A DNA stretch of 64,000 bases from Sphingobacterium multivorum (lineage in GTDB: Bacteria; Bacteroidota; Bacteroidia; Sphingobacteriales; Sphingobacteriaceae): the NCBI RefSeq assembly GCF_900457465.1, contig NZ_UAUU01000009.1, positions 1 to 64,000 on the forward strand, given 5' to 3'. A program made the position numbers and the translations under genes. A model generated the notes under the pieces. It saw only the letters and a program-made list of their open reading frames with translations. It had not been told where the DNA came from and made no database searches. Shown in pieces: positions 51,710 through 61,047 of this stretch. The first letter of the stretch is position 1, and each line of letters starts with the position of its first letter.

Positions 51710-51738
51710 CTACGAATAATTCGTAAATACCAAAAATA
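51710..51738 (-). promoter_or_regulatory. Operator and -7 box of the blaI-like operon
   Basis: TACGAATAATTCGTA (51710-51724) is a perfect 7-1-7 dyad with the TAC...GTA outline of BlaI/MecI operators. It lies just downstream of the minus-strand -7 box TATTTTTG (plus 51731-51738), so it covers the expected start of transcription. No good -33 element is seen. Confidence 0.65.
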
Positions 51739-52010
51739 TTTTTTATTGCCTTTGTGATCTTCACGCAAATAGGGACTTTGTAACCCCTTAAAAAAAAGAA
51801 ATAGCTCATTTCCTGCGCATTTAAACTCAAATCCGACGAATATAAGTTAGCTGGCAAAAAATTTGTTATACGTTTATTTTAATTCTAAATTCATTCATAA
51901 ATCGCTTCATCAATGGAAAAAACAGGAGTTTTCGCTGTGTGAAATTGATAGCAATCAGTCGCACCGTTCACTCCAAAAGGAGATGGTTTAAACAAATACA
52001 AGAAAGATAA
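51739..52010. other. Gap upstream of the zinc-ribbon protein gene
   Basis: AT-rich DNA between divergent genes. I found no promoter with both elements for the plus-strand genes, no gene and no repeat. Confidence 0.4.
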
Positions 52011-53381
52011 ATGGCCAAAAATATCAAAGCGATCAAATGTCCGCATTGTGGTAGTATAAAAATCACCACACTACGCCCCGATTATTACAAATGCGATAGT
52101 TGTGGAACAGAATTTTTTCTGGATAGTGATGACATCAATATCAACCACAACTATAACTACCCACGCAACAACCAAGATCAATATAAAGCAATACGGATTG
52201 TATTATTTGCTGTTGTGGGCTTTATTGCGCTGATGTTTGTCATTGGAGCCCTAAGTGCTCTATTTTCCAAAAAGCCAGCGTCTAATTATTCAACTTACAG
52301 CACTTCCAATACAGCAGAGAAAAAAGAAGAAGCCCAACCGCTGGAATGGAATTACGCAAGTAACACGCTATTTTTGGATAAAGATAATACGCCACATATC
52401 GTCGTCGTCGGTAATGTCGGAACCTTCAGGGGGCGAATGGACGAAGGCAAGGACAATAAGGTTTATATTGGGCTCTTCGACCCAAAAACTGGTAAGAAAG
52501 AATGGGTTAAGACTTTGATGGAAACTCCCGTCGAACTGTCGAGCAGCGACGTCAAACTTCAGGTATTTGAAGATCAGCATCTTTATATCATCGTCAAATC
52601 CAAATATATTTATCAGCTGGACAGAAATACACTCACTTATAAAAGTGTTCTAGAGAACTATGTAAAAGATGCTCCATCTTTAAGCACAGGCATCGCTAAA
52701 GTTGAATTTAAATACGAAGACTATGGCTCTGCCTATCAGATTGTCAACAATGAAGGACAAAACCTAGCTTATTACCCCTTAATTAACAAATCTATTCCCG
52801 ATAAACAACTGTACGATGAAAGAAGGAAAAAGCTGCCCAACCCAACAACAAAAACGGAATTCACCTTTTCAAGTAAATCAAGTTATTACCCAGAAGAAAA
52901 AATTCAGTTAATCCAGTACAGCTACCAATATCAATATGGATTTCCCAAAGATAGCCCACGCTTTTCCTGGGATAAGGATTACGGCGGATCAGGTATTTTT
53001 ACCGACCGCGATCCATACAAAAAGGTCTTGATAAATCCATGGCAATTTAAAGGAGCCCGTCTGATCAGTTTCAAAGACTTTACACCGGGCAGACTTTACT
53101 TCCAGCCCGTAGTGGTTGCTCAAAATGACAAAACACTTCTCATTGCGTATAAGCCGACACCTGCTGAGGACGACCCCTTACAGATCCAGTTGCTGGATAT
53201 AACAACGGGGGCCATACAAAAAACGATCAGCACAGACCTAAAGTCCATTTATGGAAATGGATGCCTGTTAAAGGATGGTTTTATTGTAAAAGACGGGAGC
53301 AATTATTATTATTTTGATAATAATGGCAAACAAATCAACAAGTTTGAAGGGTATAACCCCAAATTCGACACACTAAATTAA
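52011..53381 (+). CDS. Zinc-ribbon membrane protein with propeller-like outer part
   Basis: 456 residues. Residues 9-34 form a zinc ribbon (CPHCGS ... CDSCGTEFF), residues about 60-86 a membrane helix, and the rest (about 105-456) has repeated strand patterns (DPKTGKKEWVKTL, YIYQLDRNTLTYKS, LLDITTGAIQKTIS) like a PQQ-type propeller. Orientation would put the ribbon in the cytoplasm and the propeller outside. It heads a cassette with an SPFH/SHOCT protein 5 bases on and a small membrane protein. I do not recognise a named function. Confidence 0.75.
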   Translation: MAKNIKAIKCPHCGSIKITTLRPDYYKCDSCGTEFFLDSDDININHNYNYPRNNQDQYKAIRIVLFAVVGFIALMFVIGALSALFSKKPASNYSTYSTSNTAEKKEEAQPLEWNYASNTLFLDKDNTPHIVVVGNVGTFRGRMDEGKDNKVYIGLFDPKTGKKEWVKTLMETPVELSSSDVKLQVFEDQHLYIIVKSKYIYQLDRNTLTYKSVLENYVKDAPSLSTGIAKVEFKYEDYGSAYQIVNNEGQNLAYYPLINKSIPDKQLYDERRKKLPNPTTKTEFTFSSKSSYYPEEKIQLIQYSYQYQYGFPKDSPRFSWDKDYGGSGIFTDRDPYKKVLINPWQFKGARLISFKDFTPGRLYFQPVVVAQNDKTLLIAYKPTPAEDDPLQIQLLDITTGAIQKTISTDLKSIYGNGCLLKDGFIVKDGSNYYYFDNNGKQINKFEGYNPKFDTLN

Positions 53382-53386
53382 ACACT

Positions 53387-54394
53387 ATGGGACTATTTAA
53401 TCTTTTTAACAACCAGCTTTCTGAGGTCATTGAGTGGAAAAACCAGGATCCCCGAATATTATGGTATAAATTTCCATCTGAAAGGAATGAGATCAAAAAT
53501 TCCAGTAAGCTGATCCTTGCTCCAGGGCAGGGCTGCATCCTCGTCTACGAAGGAAAAGGTGAAAACTTGCTGACCGAGGCAGGCACATACAATCTGAAAA
53601 CGGACAACCATCCATTCTTTACTACTTTAGCACGTTTGCGGCAAAATTTTGAATCAGAACATAAGCTCTACATTTACTTTTTCCGTACAGCCGCTATTGT
53701 CAATCAATCTTGGGGAACGGGAACACCTATTAAATATATCGACCCCCATTACAATTTACCGATAGAAATCGGCTTGAATGGTACGTTCTCTTACCTCATC
53801 AAGGAACCTGTACATTTCTATAAAAACATTGTGGCGAATCAAAATACGGTTAACACAGCTGTTATTCAAGACATCATCAATAATCGGATCCCCCAACAAA
53901 TTATCGCGCAGATTGCACAAAAGAAACTGGGTTACAATGAGATTGACAGTCAACTGGGATTACTTTCCAACGACATCAAGACCGCGGTTACACAAGACTT
54001 TAATGACCTTGGTCTCGACATTACGGATTTCAAAATCCTAGGAACTCAATTTGATGCCAATACACAACGAAGAATTGGAGAAATCGCCGATTTAAGCACA
54101 CAAAATCAAGCAGCGCTACAGGCAGGTCTGAGCTATGTTGAATTAGAAAAATTACGGGCACTACGCGACGCAGCTAAAAATGAAGGCGGAATTGCTGGTG
54201 TAGGTGCACAACTGGGAGTCGGTATGGAACTCGGAAAGCAATTCGACCTTCAAAAAGAGGAGATCAAAGATCATATTCAGCAAGAGGGTGACTTTGTCGA
54301 GAAACTCCAAAAGCTACAGCTGCTGCTTCGTGAGAATATCATTACCCAAGAAGAATTCGACACATTAAAAAAACAGATTCTCAATAAAATCTAG
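53387..54394 (+). CDS. SPFH-domain protein with C-terminal SHOCT motif
   Basis: 335 residues without a membrane helix. It resembles the bacterial SPFH/virion-core-like family (YdjI type): N-terminal part with APGQGCILVYEGKG, a long SPFH-type core with IADLSTQNQAALQAGLSYVELEKLR, a small glycine-rich stretch, and at the end a SHOCT motif (LLRENIITQEEFDTLKKQIL). SPFH proteins oligomerise on membranes; YdjI recruits partners to stressed membranes in Bacillus. Here the preceding zinc-ribbon protein is the likely partner. Start ATG 53387. Confidence 0.82.
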   Translation: MGLFNLFNNQLSEVIEWKNQDPRILWYKFPSERNEIKNSSKLILAPGQGCILVYEGKGENLLTEAGTYNLKTDNHPFFTTLARLRQNFESEHKLYIYFFRTAAIVNQSWGTGTPIKYIDPHYNLPIEIGLNGTFSYLIKEPVHFYKNIVANQNTVNTAVIQDIINNRIPQQIIAQIAQKKLGYNEIDSQLGLLSNDIKTAVTQDFNDLGLDITDFKILGTQFDANTQRRIGEIADLSTQNQAALQAGLSYVELEKLRALRDAAKNEGGIAGVGAQLGVGMELGKQFDLQKEEIKDHIQQEGDFVEKLQKLQLLLRENIITQEEFDTLKKQILNKI

Positions 54395-54520
54395 TGTATT
54401 ACGGGAGATTCAACCTTAAAAGTGATAGCTATCCCATGAGATATTTTAAAATGTAAATCGGTACGATTCAGCTCAATATACTGAGGTCAATCCATTCACA
54501 ACCCATAAATTAATTCAGCT

Positions 54521-54766
54521 ATGAAATATATATTCGGCATATTATTCACCCTGGTGATCCTTTTCGTTGCCACCTATTTCCTTTTGGGACTTTGGGGTAT
54601 TAAGCTATTGGAGGCGGAAAACTTCAGCAAAATATTGTGGACTACAGGAATTCTGACACTAACGTCCATTATTCTGGTTTGTTTTGTCATACTACCTTTT
54701 TTCGGATCGGGCAAACACGGCAACTACGAAGACAATGGAAAGGTTGCGCAACGAAAAATAGATTGA
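54521..54766 (+). CDS. Small two-helix membrane protein
   Basis: 81 residues with two membrane helices (about 3-25 and 38-62) and a polar tail (SGKHGNYEDNGKVAQRKID). No family recognised. It follows the SPFH gene by 126 bases on the same strand and may belong to the same cassette. No start signal stands out, but the hydrophobicity pattern supports a real gene. Confidence 0.6.
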   Translation: MKYIFGILFTLVILFVATYFLLGLWGIKLLEAENFSKILWTTGILTLTSIILVCFVILPFFGSGKHGNYEDNGKVAQRKID

Positions 54767-54844
54767 TATTTTTGCAGAATAAGATAATGTTAAATTTGAA
54801 TAAATTATTTGCTTATTTAAGTAAATAATTCGTGAATATTATCC

Positions 54845-54914
54845 AAAATGACGCAGTCATGTCATTTTAATTCCAAAAGAACTTTCAATTTTAAATATCA
54901 AATAGTTAAATTTG
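54845..54914 (+). promoter_or_regulatory. gltA upstream region: inverted repeats and -7 box
   Basis: AAAATGAC (54845-54852) and GTCATTTT (54861-54868) are inverted, with a nested ATGAC...GTCAT pair. The -7 box TAAATTTG is at 54907-54914, 43 bases before gltA; the -33 is a weak TTTC. The dyad lies upstream of the -33 region, as for an activator site. Confidence 0.45.
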
Positions 54915-54956
54915 TGAGATTAGCATAACAAATCAGATATAAGATAATATATAAAC

Positions 54957-56243
54957 ATGTCAGATAAAGCATCTATAAATTTAGACGGCACTTCGTATGA
55001 CCTTCCGGTCATTGTCGGTACTGAAAATGAAAAAGCAGTTGATATTTCGAAATTAAGAGATCTAAGCGGATTTATTACGTTAGACCCAGGATACAAAAAT
55101 ACAGGTGCAACGAAAAGTGCGATTACTTTCCTTGACGGTGAAAAAGGCATATTGAGATATAGAGGATATCCAATTGAACAATTGGCAGAGAAATCGACTT
55201 TCTTGGAAGTTGCTTATTTGTTGATTTATGGAGAACTTCCCAAAAAAGAGGTATTGGAAAAATTCAGAGCTGACATCAAAAAGCAAATGATGATTCACGA
55301 AGACATGAAAAACTTCTTCGCTGGATTCCCATCCAAATCTCACCCAATGGGCCAACTTTCGTGTTTAGTAGGCGCATTATCGGCATTTTACCCAGAATCT
55401 TTAAATCCTAACTTAACTGACGAAGAAGAGGATCAAACGATCATCAATCTTTTGGCAAAAATGCCAACGATCGTTTCCTGGATTCAAAAGAAATCATTGG
55501 GTCATCCTGTCGTTTATCCAAAAAACAACCTTGGTTACATTGACAACTTCCTAAACATGCTGTTTGGAGAAGTGAATGATGAAAAAACATTCGATCCTGT
55601 GGTGATTGACGCCATGCACAAATTGTTGATTTTACATGCTGATCATGAGCAAAACTGTTCAACATCTACTGTTCGCATCGTTGGTTCATCCAATGCAAAC
55701 CTTTATGCATCTGTTGCATCGGGTATCAATGCATTATGGGGACCATTACATGGTGGTGCAAACCAAGCTGTAATCGAGATGTTGGAGGCCATTAAAAATG
55801 ATGGTGGTGATGCTGAAAAATATCTTGCTAAAGCAAAAGACAAAAACGACCCTTTCCGTCTGATGGGATTCGGTCACCGCGTTTACAAAAACTTCGACCC
55901 TCGTGCTAAGATCATCAAAAAAGCATGTGATGACATCTTGGAAAAATTAGGCGTTCAAGATCCGGTATTGGATATCGCTAAAAGACTCGAAGAAGCAGCA
56001 TTGAATGACCAATACTTCATCGACAGAAAACTTTATCCGAATGTTGACTTCTATTCAGGTATCATCTACCGCGCATTAGGTTTCAAAGCAGATATGTTTA
56101 CCGTATTATTTGCTTTAGGCCGTCTACCAGGATGGATTGCACAATGGAAAGAAATGCGTGAAAACAAAGAGCCTATCGGTCGTCCTAGACAAGTATACGT
56201 TGGCCACACAGAACGCGACTACGTTGAATTTTCAAATCGCTAA
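54957..56243 (+). CDS. gltA: Citrate synthase
   Basis: 428 residues, the hexameric Gram-negative type. Joins acetyl-CoA and oxaloacetate in the citric acid cycle. Catalytic and substrate residues are in LHADHEQNCSTSTVR, GFGHRVYKNFDPRAK and NVDFYSGIIYRALG. Full length. Ends 20 bases before a strong terminator, so it is transcribed alone, separate from the complex I operon that follows. Confidence 0.97.
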   Translation: MSDKASINLDGTSYDLPVIVGTENEKAVDISKLRDLSGFITLDPGYKNTGATKSAITFLDGEKGILRYRGYPIEQLAEKSTFLEVAYLLIYGELPKKEVLEKFRADIKKQMMIHEDMKNFFAGFPSKSHPMGQLSCLVGALSAFYPESLNPNLTDEEEDQTIINLLAKMPTIVSWIQKKSLGHPVVYPKNNLGYIDNFLNMLFGEVNDEKTFDPVVIDAMHKLLILHADHEQNCSTSTVRIVGSSNANLYASVASGINALWGPLHGGANQAVIEMLEAIKNDGGDAEKYLAKAKDKNDPFRLMGFGHRVYKNFDPRAKIIKKACDDILEKLGVQDPVLDIAKRLEEAALNDQYFIDRKLYPNVDFYSGIIYRALGFKADMFTVLFALGRLPGWIAQWKEMRENKEPIGRPRQVYVGHTERDYVEFSNR

Positions 56244-56265
56244 TCCGATTTCGATTTATATCCTT

Positions 56266-56294
56266 AAAAAGCATCCCTCGGGGATGCTTTTTTT
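56266..56294 (+). terminator. Terminator after gltA
   Basis: GCATCCC, loop TCG, GGGATGC, flanked by A5 and T7; a textbook intrinsic terminator. Confidence 0.93.
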
Positions 56295-56445
56295 ATTTCT
56301 ACCCCAACCAACATGGAGAACTTTACAGCTGTCCGAAACCACCCACTCGAACACTATCGGATGCACCGTCGTTACGTTATTGTCACGATAATCTACTTGT
56401 TAAGTATATTTTAATTTTTCCTTATCTAAATTCCCTGTTTTTCGT

Positions 56446-56453
56446 TAAGTTTG
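56446..56453 (+). promoter_or_regulatory. -7 box before nuoH
   Basis: TAAGTTTG fits TAnnTTTG and lies 42 bases before nuoH and about 150 bases after the gltA terminator. The -33 is poor. It suggests that a transcript starts at nuoH. Confidence 0.5.
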
Positions 56454-56495
56454 CGTATTCATTGGTCTCTTATTAAAAATCATTATAAATAAGAC

Positions 56496-57568
56496 TTGTT
56501 AGAAACAATACTACATATCTTGGTTCCCATTGCTATTTTCACTTTTATAGCAGCCTTTACCTTATTTGCAGTATATGCCGAGCGTAAGATCGCGGGATTT
56601 GTACAAGATCGTCTAGGACCGATGGAAACAGGAAAGTATGGCAGTCTCCAAACGATTGCCGACATTCTCAAATTATTACAAAAAGAATTAATTACCCCCT
56701 CATCGGCCGATAAAATACTCTTTAGAGTTGCTCCTATCGTTATTTTCGTTGCTGTATTTACAGGTTTTGCCGTTATTCCTGGGCCAAAGATTTTATCCCT
56801 GCGGATACACATACAGGCTTGTTCTTTATTATGGCCATCATCTCCATTGATGCTTTGGGTATTTTAATGGCAGGTTGGGGATCTAACAACAAATATTCTT
56901 TATTGGGTTCCATGCGTGCCATTGCACAGATGGTATCCTATGAAATACCGGTAGGCCTTTCGCTGATTACGGTCGTTATGCTGACCCAGACCCTAAATTT
57001 GAATGAAATCGCCATTGGACAAGGAGTCCTAACTAATGGAAGCATTAAATTCTTAGGTTTTTGGGAAGTCAATGAGATCGGAGGCCTCTTCGCCTGGAAC
57101 ATCTTTCAGGCTCCACATTTGATTATCACCTACATCATATTCTTTATTGCTACCCTTGCCGAGTGTAATCGTGCTCCCTTTGATATCCCGGAAGCCGAAT
57201 CTGAATTGGTCGGAGGCTTTCATACGGAGTACGGCGGGATACAATTTGCCTTTATCTTTTTGGCGGAGTATGCCATGATGTTTTTGGTATCGATGTTGGG
57301 AGTTGTTCTCTTCTTAGGCGCTTGGAATACACCATTACCAAACATAGGTGCAATACGCTTGGCCGATTGGACCACAGGTTTAGTGTGGGGAATATTTTGG
57401 ACATTAGCCAAATCATTATTTATTGTTGGTATCCAAATGTGGATTCGATGGACATTACCACGGTTACGTGCAGACCAGCTGATGAGTTTATGTTGGAAAG
57501 TATTGACACCGCTGGCTTTTCTTTGTATGGCCATCTCTGCAATTTGGCGAATTTTAGTTATAGCATAG
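56496..57568 (+). CDS. nuoH: NADH-quinone oxidoreductase subunit H, one frameshift
   Basis: Membrane subunit of complex I that forms the quinone channel. About 357 residues when joined. Family segments: [16 protein letters not shown], the quinone-site loop [24 protein letters not shown] with its acidic residues, and the closing [17 protein letters not shown]. The frame breaks in TTTT 56791-56794 (one T missing). Start is TTG 56496; the codon two before it is a stop, and no in-frame ATG precedes it. First gene of nuoHIJKLMN; nuoI follows after 3 bases. Subunits A-G are not upstream. Confidence 0.93.
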
Positions 57569-57571
57569 GAT

Positions 57572-58135
57572 ATGATATTTAAAACGGCTTCGCATGCATT
57601 TCGTACGGCAATCAAGGGTTTATCTTTGACTGTTAAGCACTTGTTTGGTGCCCGGCGTTCGCGAACGGAATTGAATATCAAGAAAGACAATTACTTTGAT
57701 CAACAGGAAGGTATTGTCACGGTACAGTATCCGCGTGAAAAAATGCCTATCCCCGAAGTTGCCCGCTATCAATTACAAGTCGATATCGATGACTGTATTG
57801 TCTGTGACCTATGCGCAAAGGCTTGTCCCGTCGACTGCATCGAAATCGAAGCTATCAAATCACCGGAAGCGATTGGAAAAACCTCAGATGGTAGCGTTAA
57901 AAGACTATACCCGGCCAAATTCAACATCGATATGGCCAAATGTATGTATTGTGGACTATGCACTGTCGTATGTCCGACGGAATGTATTACCATGACCAAC
58001 GAATATGACCGCAGCTCGCAAAAACTGACTGACCTTATCTATGGATTTTCAGATATGACCGATAGCGAGGTCGCACAACGAAAAGCAGAATGGACCAAGT
58101 TTCAAGCTGAAAAGGAGGCAGCAAAGCAAAAATAA
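57572..58135 (+). CDS. nuoI: NADH-quinone oxidoreductase subunit I
   Basis: 187 residues. Carries the two [4Fe-4S] clusters N6a and N6b: CIVCDLCAKACPVDC near 70-84 and CMYCGLCTVVCPTEC near 124-138. Electron-transfer subunit between the peripheral arm and the quinone site. Overlaps nothing and is 3 bases before nuoJ. Start ATG 57572. Confidence 0.96.
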   Translation: MIFKTASHAFRTAIKGLSLTVKHLFGARRSRTELNIKKDNYFDQQEGIVTVQYPREKMPIPEVARYQLQVDIDDCIVCDLCAKACPVDCIEIEAIKSPEAIGKTSDGSVKRLYPAKFNIDMAKCMYCGLCTVVCPTECITMTNEYDRSSQKLTDLIYGFSDMTDSEVAQRKAEWTKFQAEKEAAKQK

Positions 58136-58138
58136 AAG

Positions 58139-58681
58139 ATGGAAAGTATTTTATTCTACGCCTTTGCCACCCTAGCAATCGGTTCAGCACTTTTACTTGT
58201 CAATCTGAAAAATATTGCACGTGCATTGTTCCTGTTTTTTATTGTGCTATTTGCGATGGCAGGACTCTACTTATTTGCTTTAGCTGATTTTGTGGCTATT
58301 ACACAAATTATGGTCTATGTTGGAGGTGTACTCATCCTGATGTTGTTTGCCTTTATGCTCTCCAACAAAGAACTTTTGAAAGATCTTCAAGATAGCAGCG
58401 GTTCCTTCTTAAGCATGCCCACATGGCAAACTATTCCAGTGGTATGTGGTTTCCTGTTCCTGATGATATACGGCATTATTGAATGGCAACAAGCCCCACC
58501 TACGTGGATTTTACAAGCTAGAGAAAATAATACCGAGATTGTCGCAACAGACAACAATATTCATCAAATTGGATTGCGTTTTATGACTTTTTATGTATTG
58601 CCATTTGAAATTATATCCGTGTTTTTGATGATGGCCTTGATAGGAGCATCACATTTATCCAGAAAGGAGCGTACGATATGA
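58139..58681 (+). CDS. nuoJ: NADH-quinone oxidoreductase subunit J
   Basis: 180 residues with five membrane helices. The family segment YVGGVLILMLFAFML lies near residues 60-75. Part of the proton-pumping membrane arm. Its stop overlaps the nuoK start (ATGA). Length is normal. Confidence 0.95.
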   Translation: MESILFYAFATLAIGSALLLVNLKNIARALFLFFIVLFAMAGLYLFALADFVAITQIMVYVGGVLILMLFAFMLSNKELLKDLQDSSGSFLSMPTWQTIPVVCGFLFLMIYGIIEWQQAPPTWILQARENNTEIVATDNNIHQIGLRFMTFYVLPFEIISVFLMMALIGASHLSRKERTI

Positions 58682-58986
58682 TTACACTGACCCATTTTTT
58701 AGTTGTCAGTGCCTGCATCTTTTGCATTGGTCTTTATACCGTTCTTTCCAAGAAAAATGCAATTATGATTTTGGTCGGTATTGAGTTGATGATCAATGCC
58801 GCTATCCTGAACTTTGTGGCCTTTGGAAAATACGATAAACTGAGTTATGGTGGGCAAATTTTCGCATTATTTGCCATCGTTCTTGCAGCGGCCGCAGTCG
58901 CCGTTGGATTGGCTATCGTATTAAATGTCTATCGGCATTACAAAACCATTAATCCGGATGAGATAAACCAATTAAAAGACAAGTAA
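58678..58986 (+). CDS. nuoK: NADH-quinone oxidoreductase subunit K
   Basis: 102 residues, three helices, with two buried glutamates in the expected places (IELMINAAILNF near residue 38; the other near 70 region is weaker). Antiporter-like small subunit between NuoJ and NuoL. Coupled to nuoJ by a 4-base overlap. Confidence 0.95.
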   Translation: MITLTHFLVVSACIFCIGLYTVLSKKNAIMILVGIELMINAAILNFVAFGKYDKLSYGGQIFALFAIVLAAAAVAVGLAIVLNVYRHYKTINPDEINQLKDK

Positions 58987-58989
58987 ACA

Positions 58990-61044
58990 TTGGATCAATT
59001 TGTTCACATATCGCCCCTTCTGACCGCGCTGCTTACCTTGGTGGCACCATTAGTGGCATTCCTATATCAAGCAATAGCAGGCAAACGCGATCAGTCGGGC
59101 CTAGTTTCTCTCACGGCTATCATCCTCAGTTTTATCGCTGGAGGGTTGACCTGGTTCTCCATATGGAATAATCCGGCGGTATCAATTCAAGTAAGCTGGT
59201 TCACTATTGGTGAAACATCATTTAAAGTTGGTATCCTGCTGAACAATTTGAGCACGTTGATGCTTTTTTTGGTACCGACCGTTGCCCTACCTGTACATAT
59301 ATATTCCAGAGCCTATATGCAGGACGATTCAGGTATTCACCGCTATTGGATGTATCTCAGCTTATTCTGTTTTGCGATGTTGGGATTGGTTATTATGGAC
59401 AGCCTCCTATTGATGTATGTTTTTTGGGAATTAGTCGGTTTTGCATCGTATCTCCTCATCGGCTTCTGGTTCACACGTGAAACAGCTGTACAAGCCAATA
59501 AAAAAGCATTTTTGGTCAATCGCATCGGCGACCTCGGTTTTCTAATTGGGCTTGCGATCCTATTTACACAGTTCAAAACCCTCAATTTAATCGATCTCTT
59601 TGGAGACAATGGCTTAATTTATCAATCCACAATCGCCCAAGGATTATGGATATCTCCAGTCAATAGCTTACCTCAGATTTGGCTTACCATTGCAGGCTTA
59701 GCCTTCTTCTTGGCAGCGATGGCTAAATCTGCACAATTTCCATTACATGTATGGCTTCCTGATGCGATGGAAGGCCCTACATCAGTATCCTCGTTGATTC
59801 ACGCTGCGACCATGGTTGCTGCCGGTGTATTTCTGCTGGCAACTGTATTTCCATTATTTAATGAATCTGCCTTATTATTTATTGCCATCATCGGTACAAT
59901 AACCGCTGCTTTGGCCGCATACTTCGCGCTTGGCCAATACGACATCAAACGTATTCTTGCTTTTTCGACCATATCGCAGCTTGGTTTTATGATGGTTGGC
60001 ATTGGCATTGGAACATGGGATGCTGCTTTATTTCATCTGACTACGCATGCTTTCTTTAAGTGCCTGTTGTTTCTTTCAGCAGGAGCTGTCATTCATGAAA
60101 TGGACCATCTCAAAGCACATAGCCAATTGGACTTTGATCCGCAGGATTTACGGAATATGGGCGGGCTACGTCAATATATGCCAAAAACCTTCGTGCTGAT
60201 GTGTATAGCTTCGCTAGCACTTGCAGGATTCCCTTTGACTTCAGGTTATCTATCCAAAGACAGTATCGTCATCTCTTCCTTTGAATGGGCTCTTTCAAAA
60301 GGTAACTTATACCTTATCATCCCCGCGATTTTAATTCTAGTAAGTATTTTAACGGCTTTCTACATCGGTCGTCTGCTCTTTAAAGCCTTTTTTGGAGAGT
60401 TCAGACTGTTGAAACAGCTTCAGGGCAAACTACTGGATCATCCACTACATGAAGCCCCAAAGACCATGTTGATCCCCATGTTTGTTTTGGGACTATTCTG
60501 CTTATTTCCACTGTTTTCTTTCAATCCGTTTTCGTATCACGATTCCTGGTTGATGGACGGCCTTTTATTGGATGAATATGCTTTTGCACCAAGCCATAGT
60601 GCACACCTTATTATCCCTGCAATACTGCTCCTTGGTTCGGTTATTGGCTGGATCATCGGCTGGAAATGGTATGTACAAAATAAATACCCGTTAAACCCCG
60701 CTAGCCAGGCATTAAAAGCCGCTTTCAACCAGGGTTATATCAACGAATTTTACCAAGCAGTCTTTGTGAATGGCATATTAAAATTAGCGCAGTTCTGTTA
60801 TTGGTTTGATCGTCACATCGTTGACGCTTTCGTTTCTTTGATTCAGTTTATCGTCTTATCCCTCTCACAGCTAAGTGTGTGGATAGATAAATATATTGTA
60901 GATGGTTTTGTTAATACGGTTGCTACTGTAGCCTATTGGACAGGCAATCAAGTTCGCTTGGTCCAAAATGGAAAGATACAGACAGCATTGTATTCCGTCT
61001 TTTTATTAGTTTTACTTGGTTTAATTTATCTTATATTCTTTTAG
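58990..61044 (+). CDS. nuoL: NADH-quinone oxidoreductase subunit L
   Basis: 684 residues, antiporter-like, about 70 longer than E. coli NuoL at the C-terminal end. The proton-channel helices with conserved Glu and Lys residues are seen around 140-260 (YVFWELVGFASYLLIGFW, MAKSAQFPLHVWLPDAMEGP), and the lateral helix near the C-terminus. Start is TTG 58990, three bases after nuoK. The long tail has further helices. Confidence 0.94.
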   Translation: MDQFVHISPLLTALLTLVAPLVAFLYQAIAGKRDQSGLVSLTAIILSFIAGGLTWFSIWNNPAVSIQVSWFTIGETSFKVGILLNNLSTLMLFLVPTVALPVHIYSRAYMQDDSGIHRYWMYLSLFCFAMLGLVIMDSLLLMYVFWELVGFASYLLIGFWFTRETAVQANKKAFLVNRIGDLGFLIGLAILFTQFKTLNLIDLFGDNGLIYQSTIAQGLWISPVNSLPQIWLTIAGLAFFLAAMAKSAQFPLHVWLPDAMEGPTSVSSLIHAATMVAAGVFLLATVFPLFNESALLFIAIIGTITAALAAYFALGQYDIKRILAFSTISQLGFMMVGIGIGTWDAALFHLTTHAFFKCLLFLSAGAVIHEMDHLKAHSQLDFDPQDLRNMGGLRQYMPKTFVLMCIASLALAGFPLTSGYLSKDSIVISSFEWALSKGNLYLIIPAILILVSILTAFYIGRLLFKAFFGEFRLLKQLQGKLLDHPLHEAPKTMLIPMFVLGLFCLFPLFSFNPFSYHDSWLMDGLLLDEYAFAPSHSAHLIIPAILLLGSVIGWIIGWKWYVQNKYPLNPASQALKAAFNQGYINEFYQAVFVNGILKLAQFCYWFDRHIVDAFVSLIQFIVLSLSQLSVWIDKYIVDGFVNTVATVAYWTGNQVRLVQNGKIQTALYSVFLLVLLGLIYLIFF

Positions 61045-61047
61045 GAA

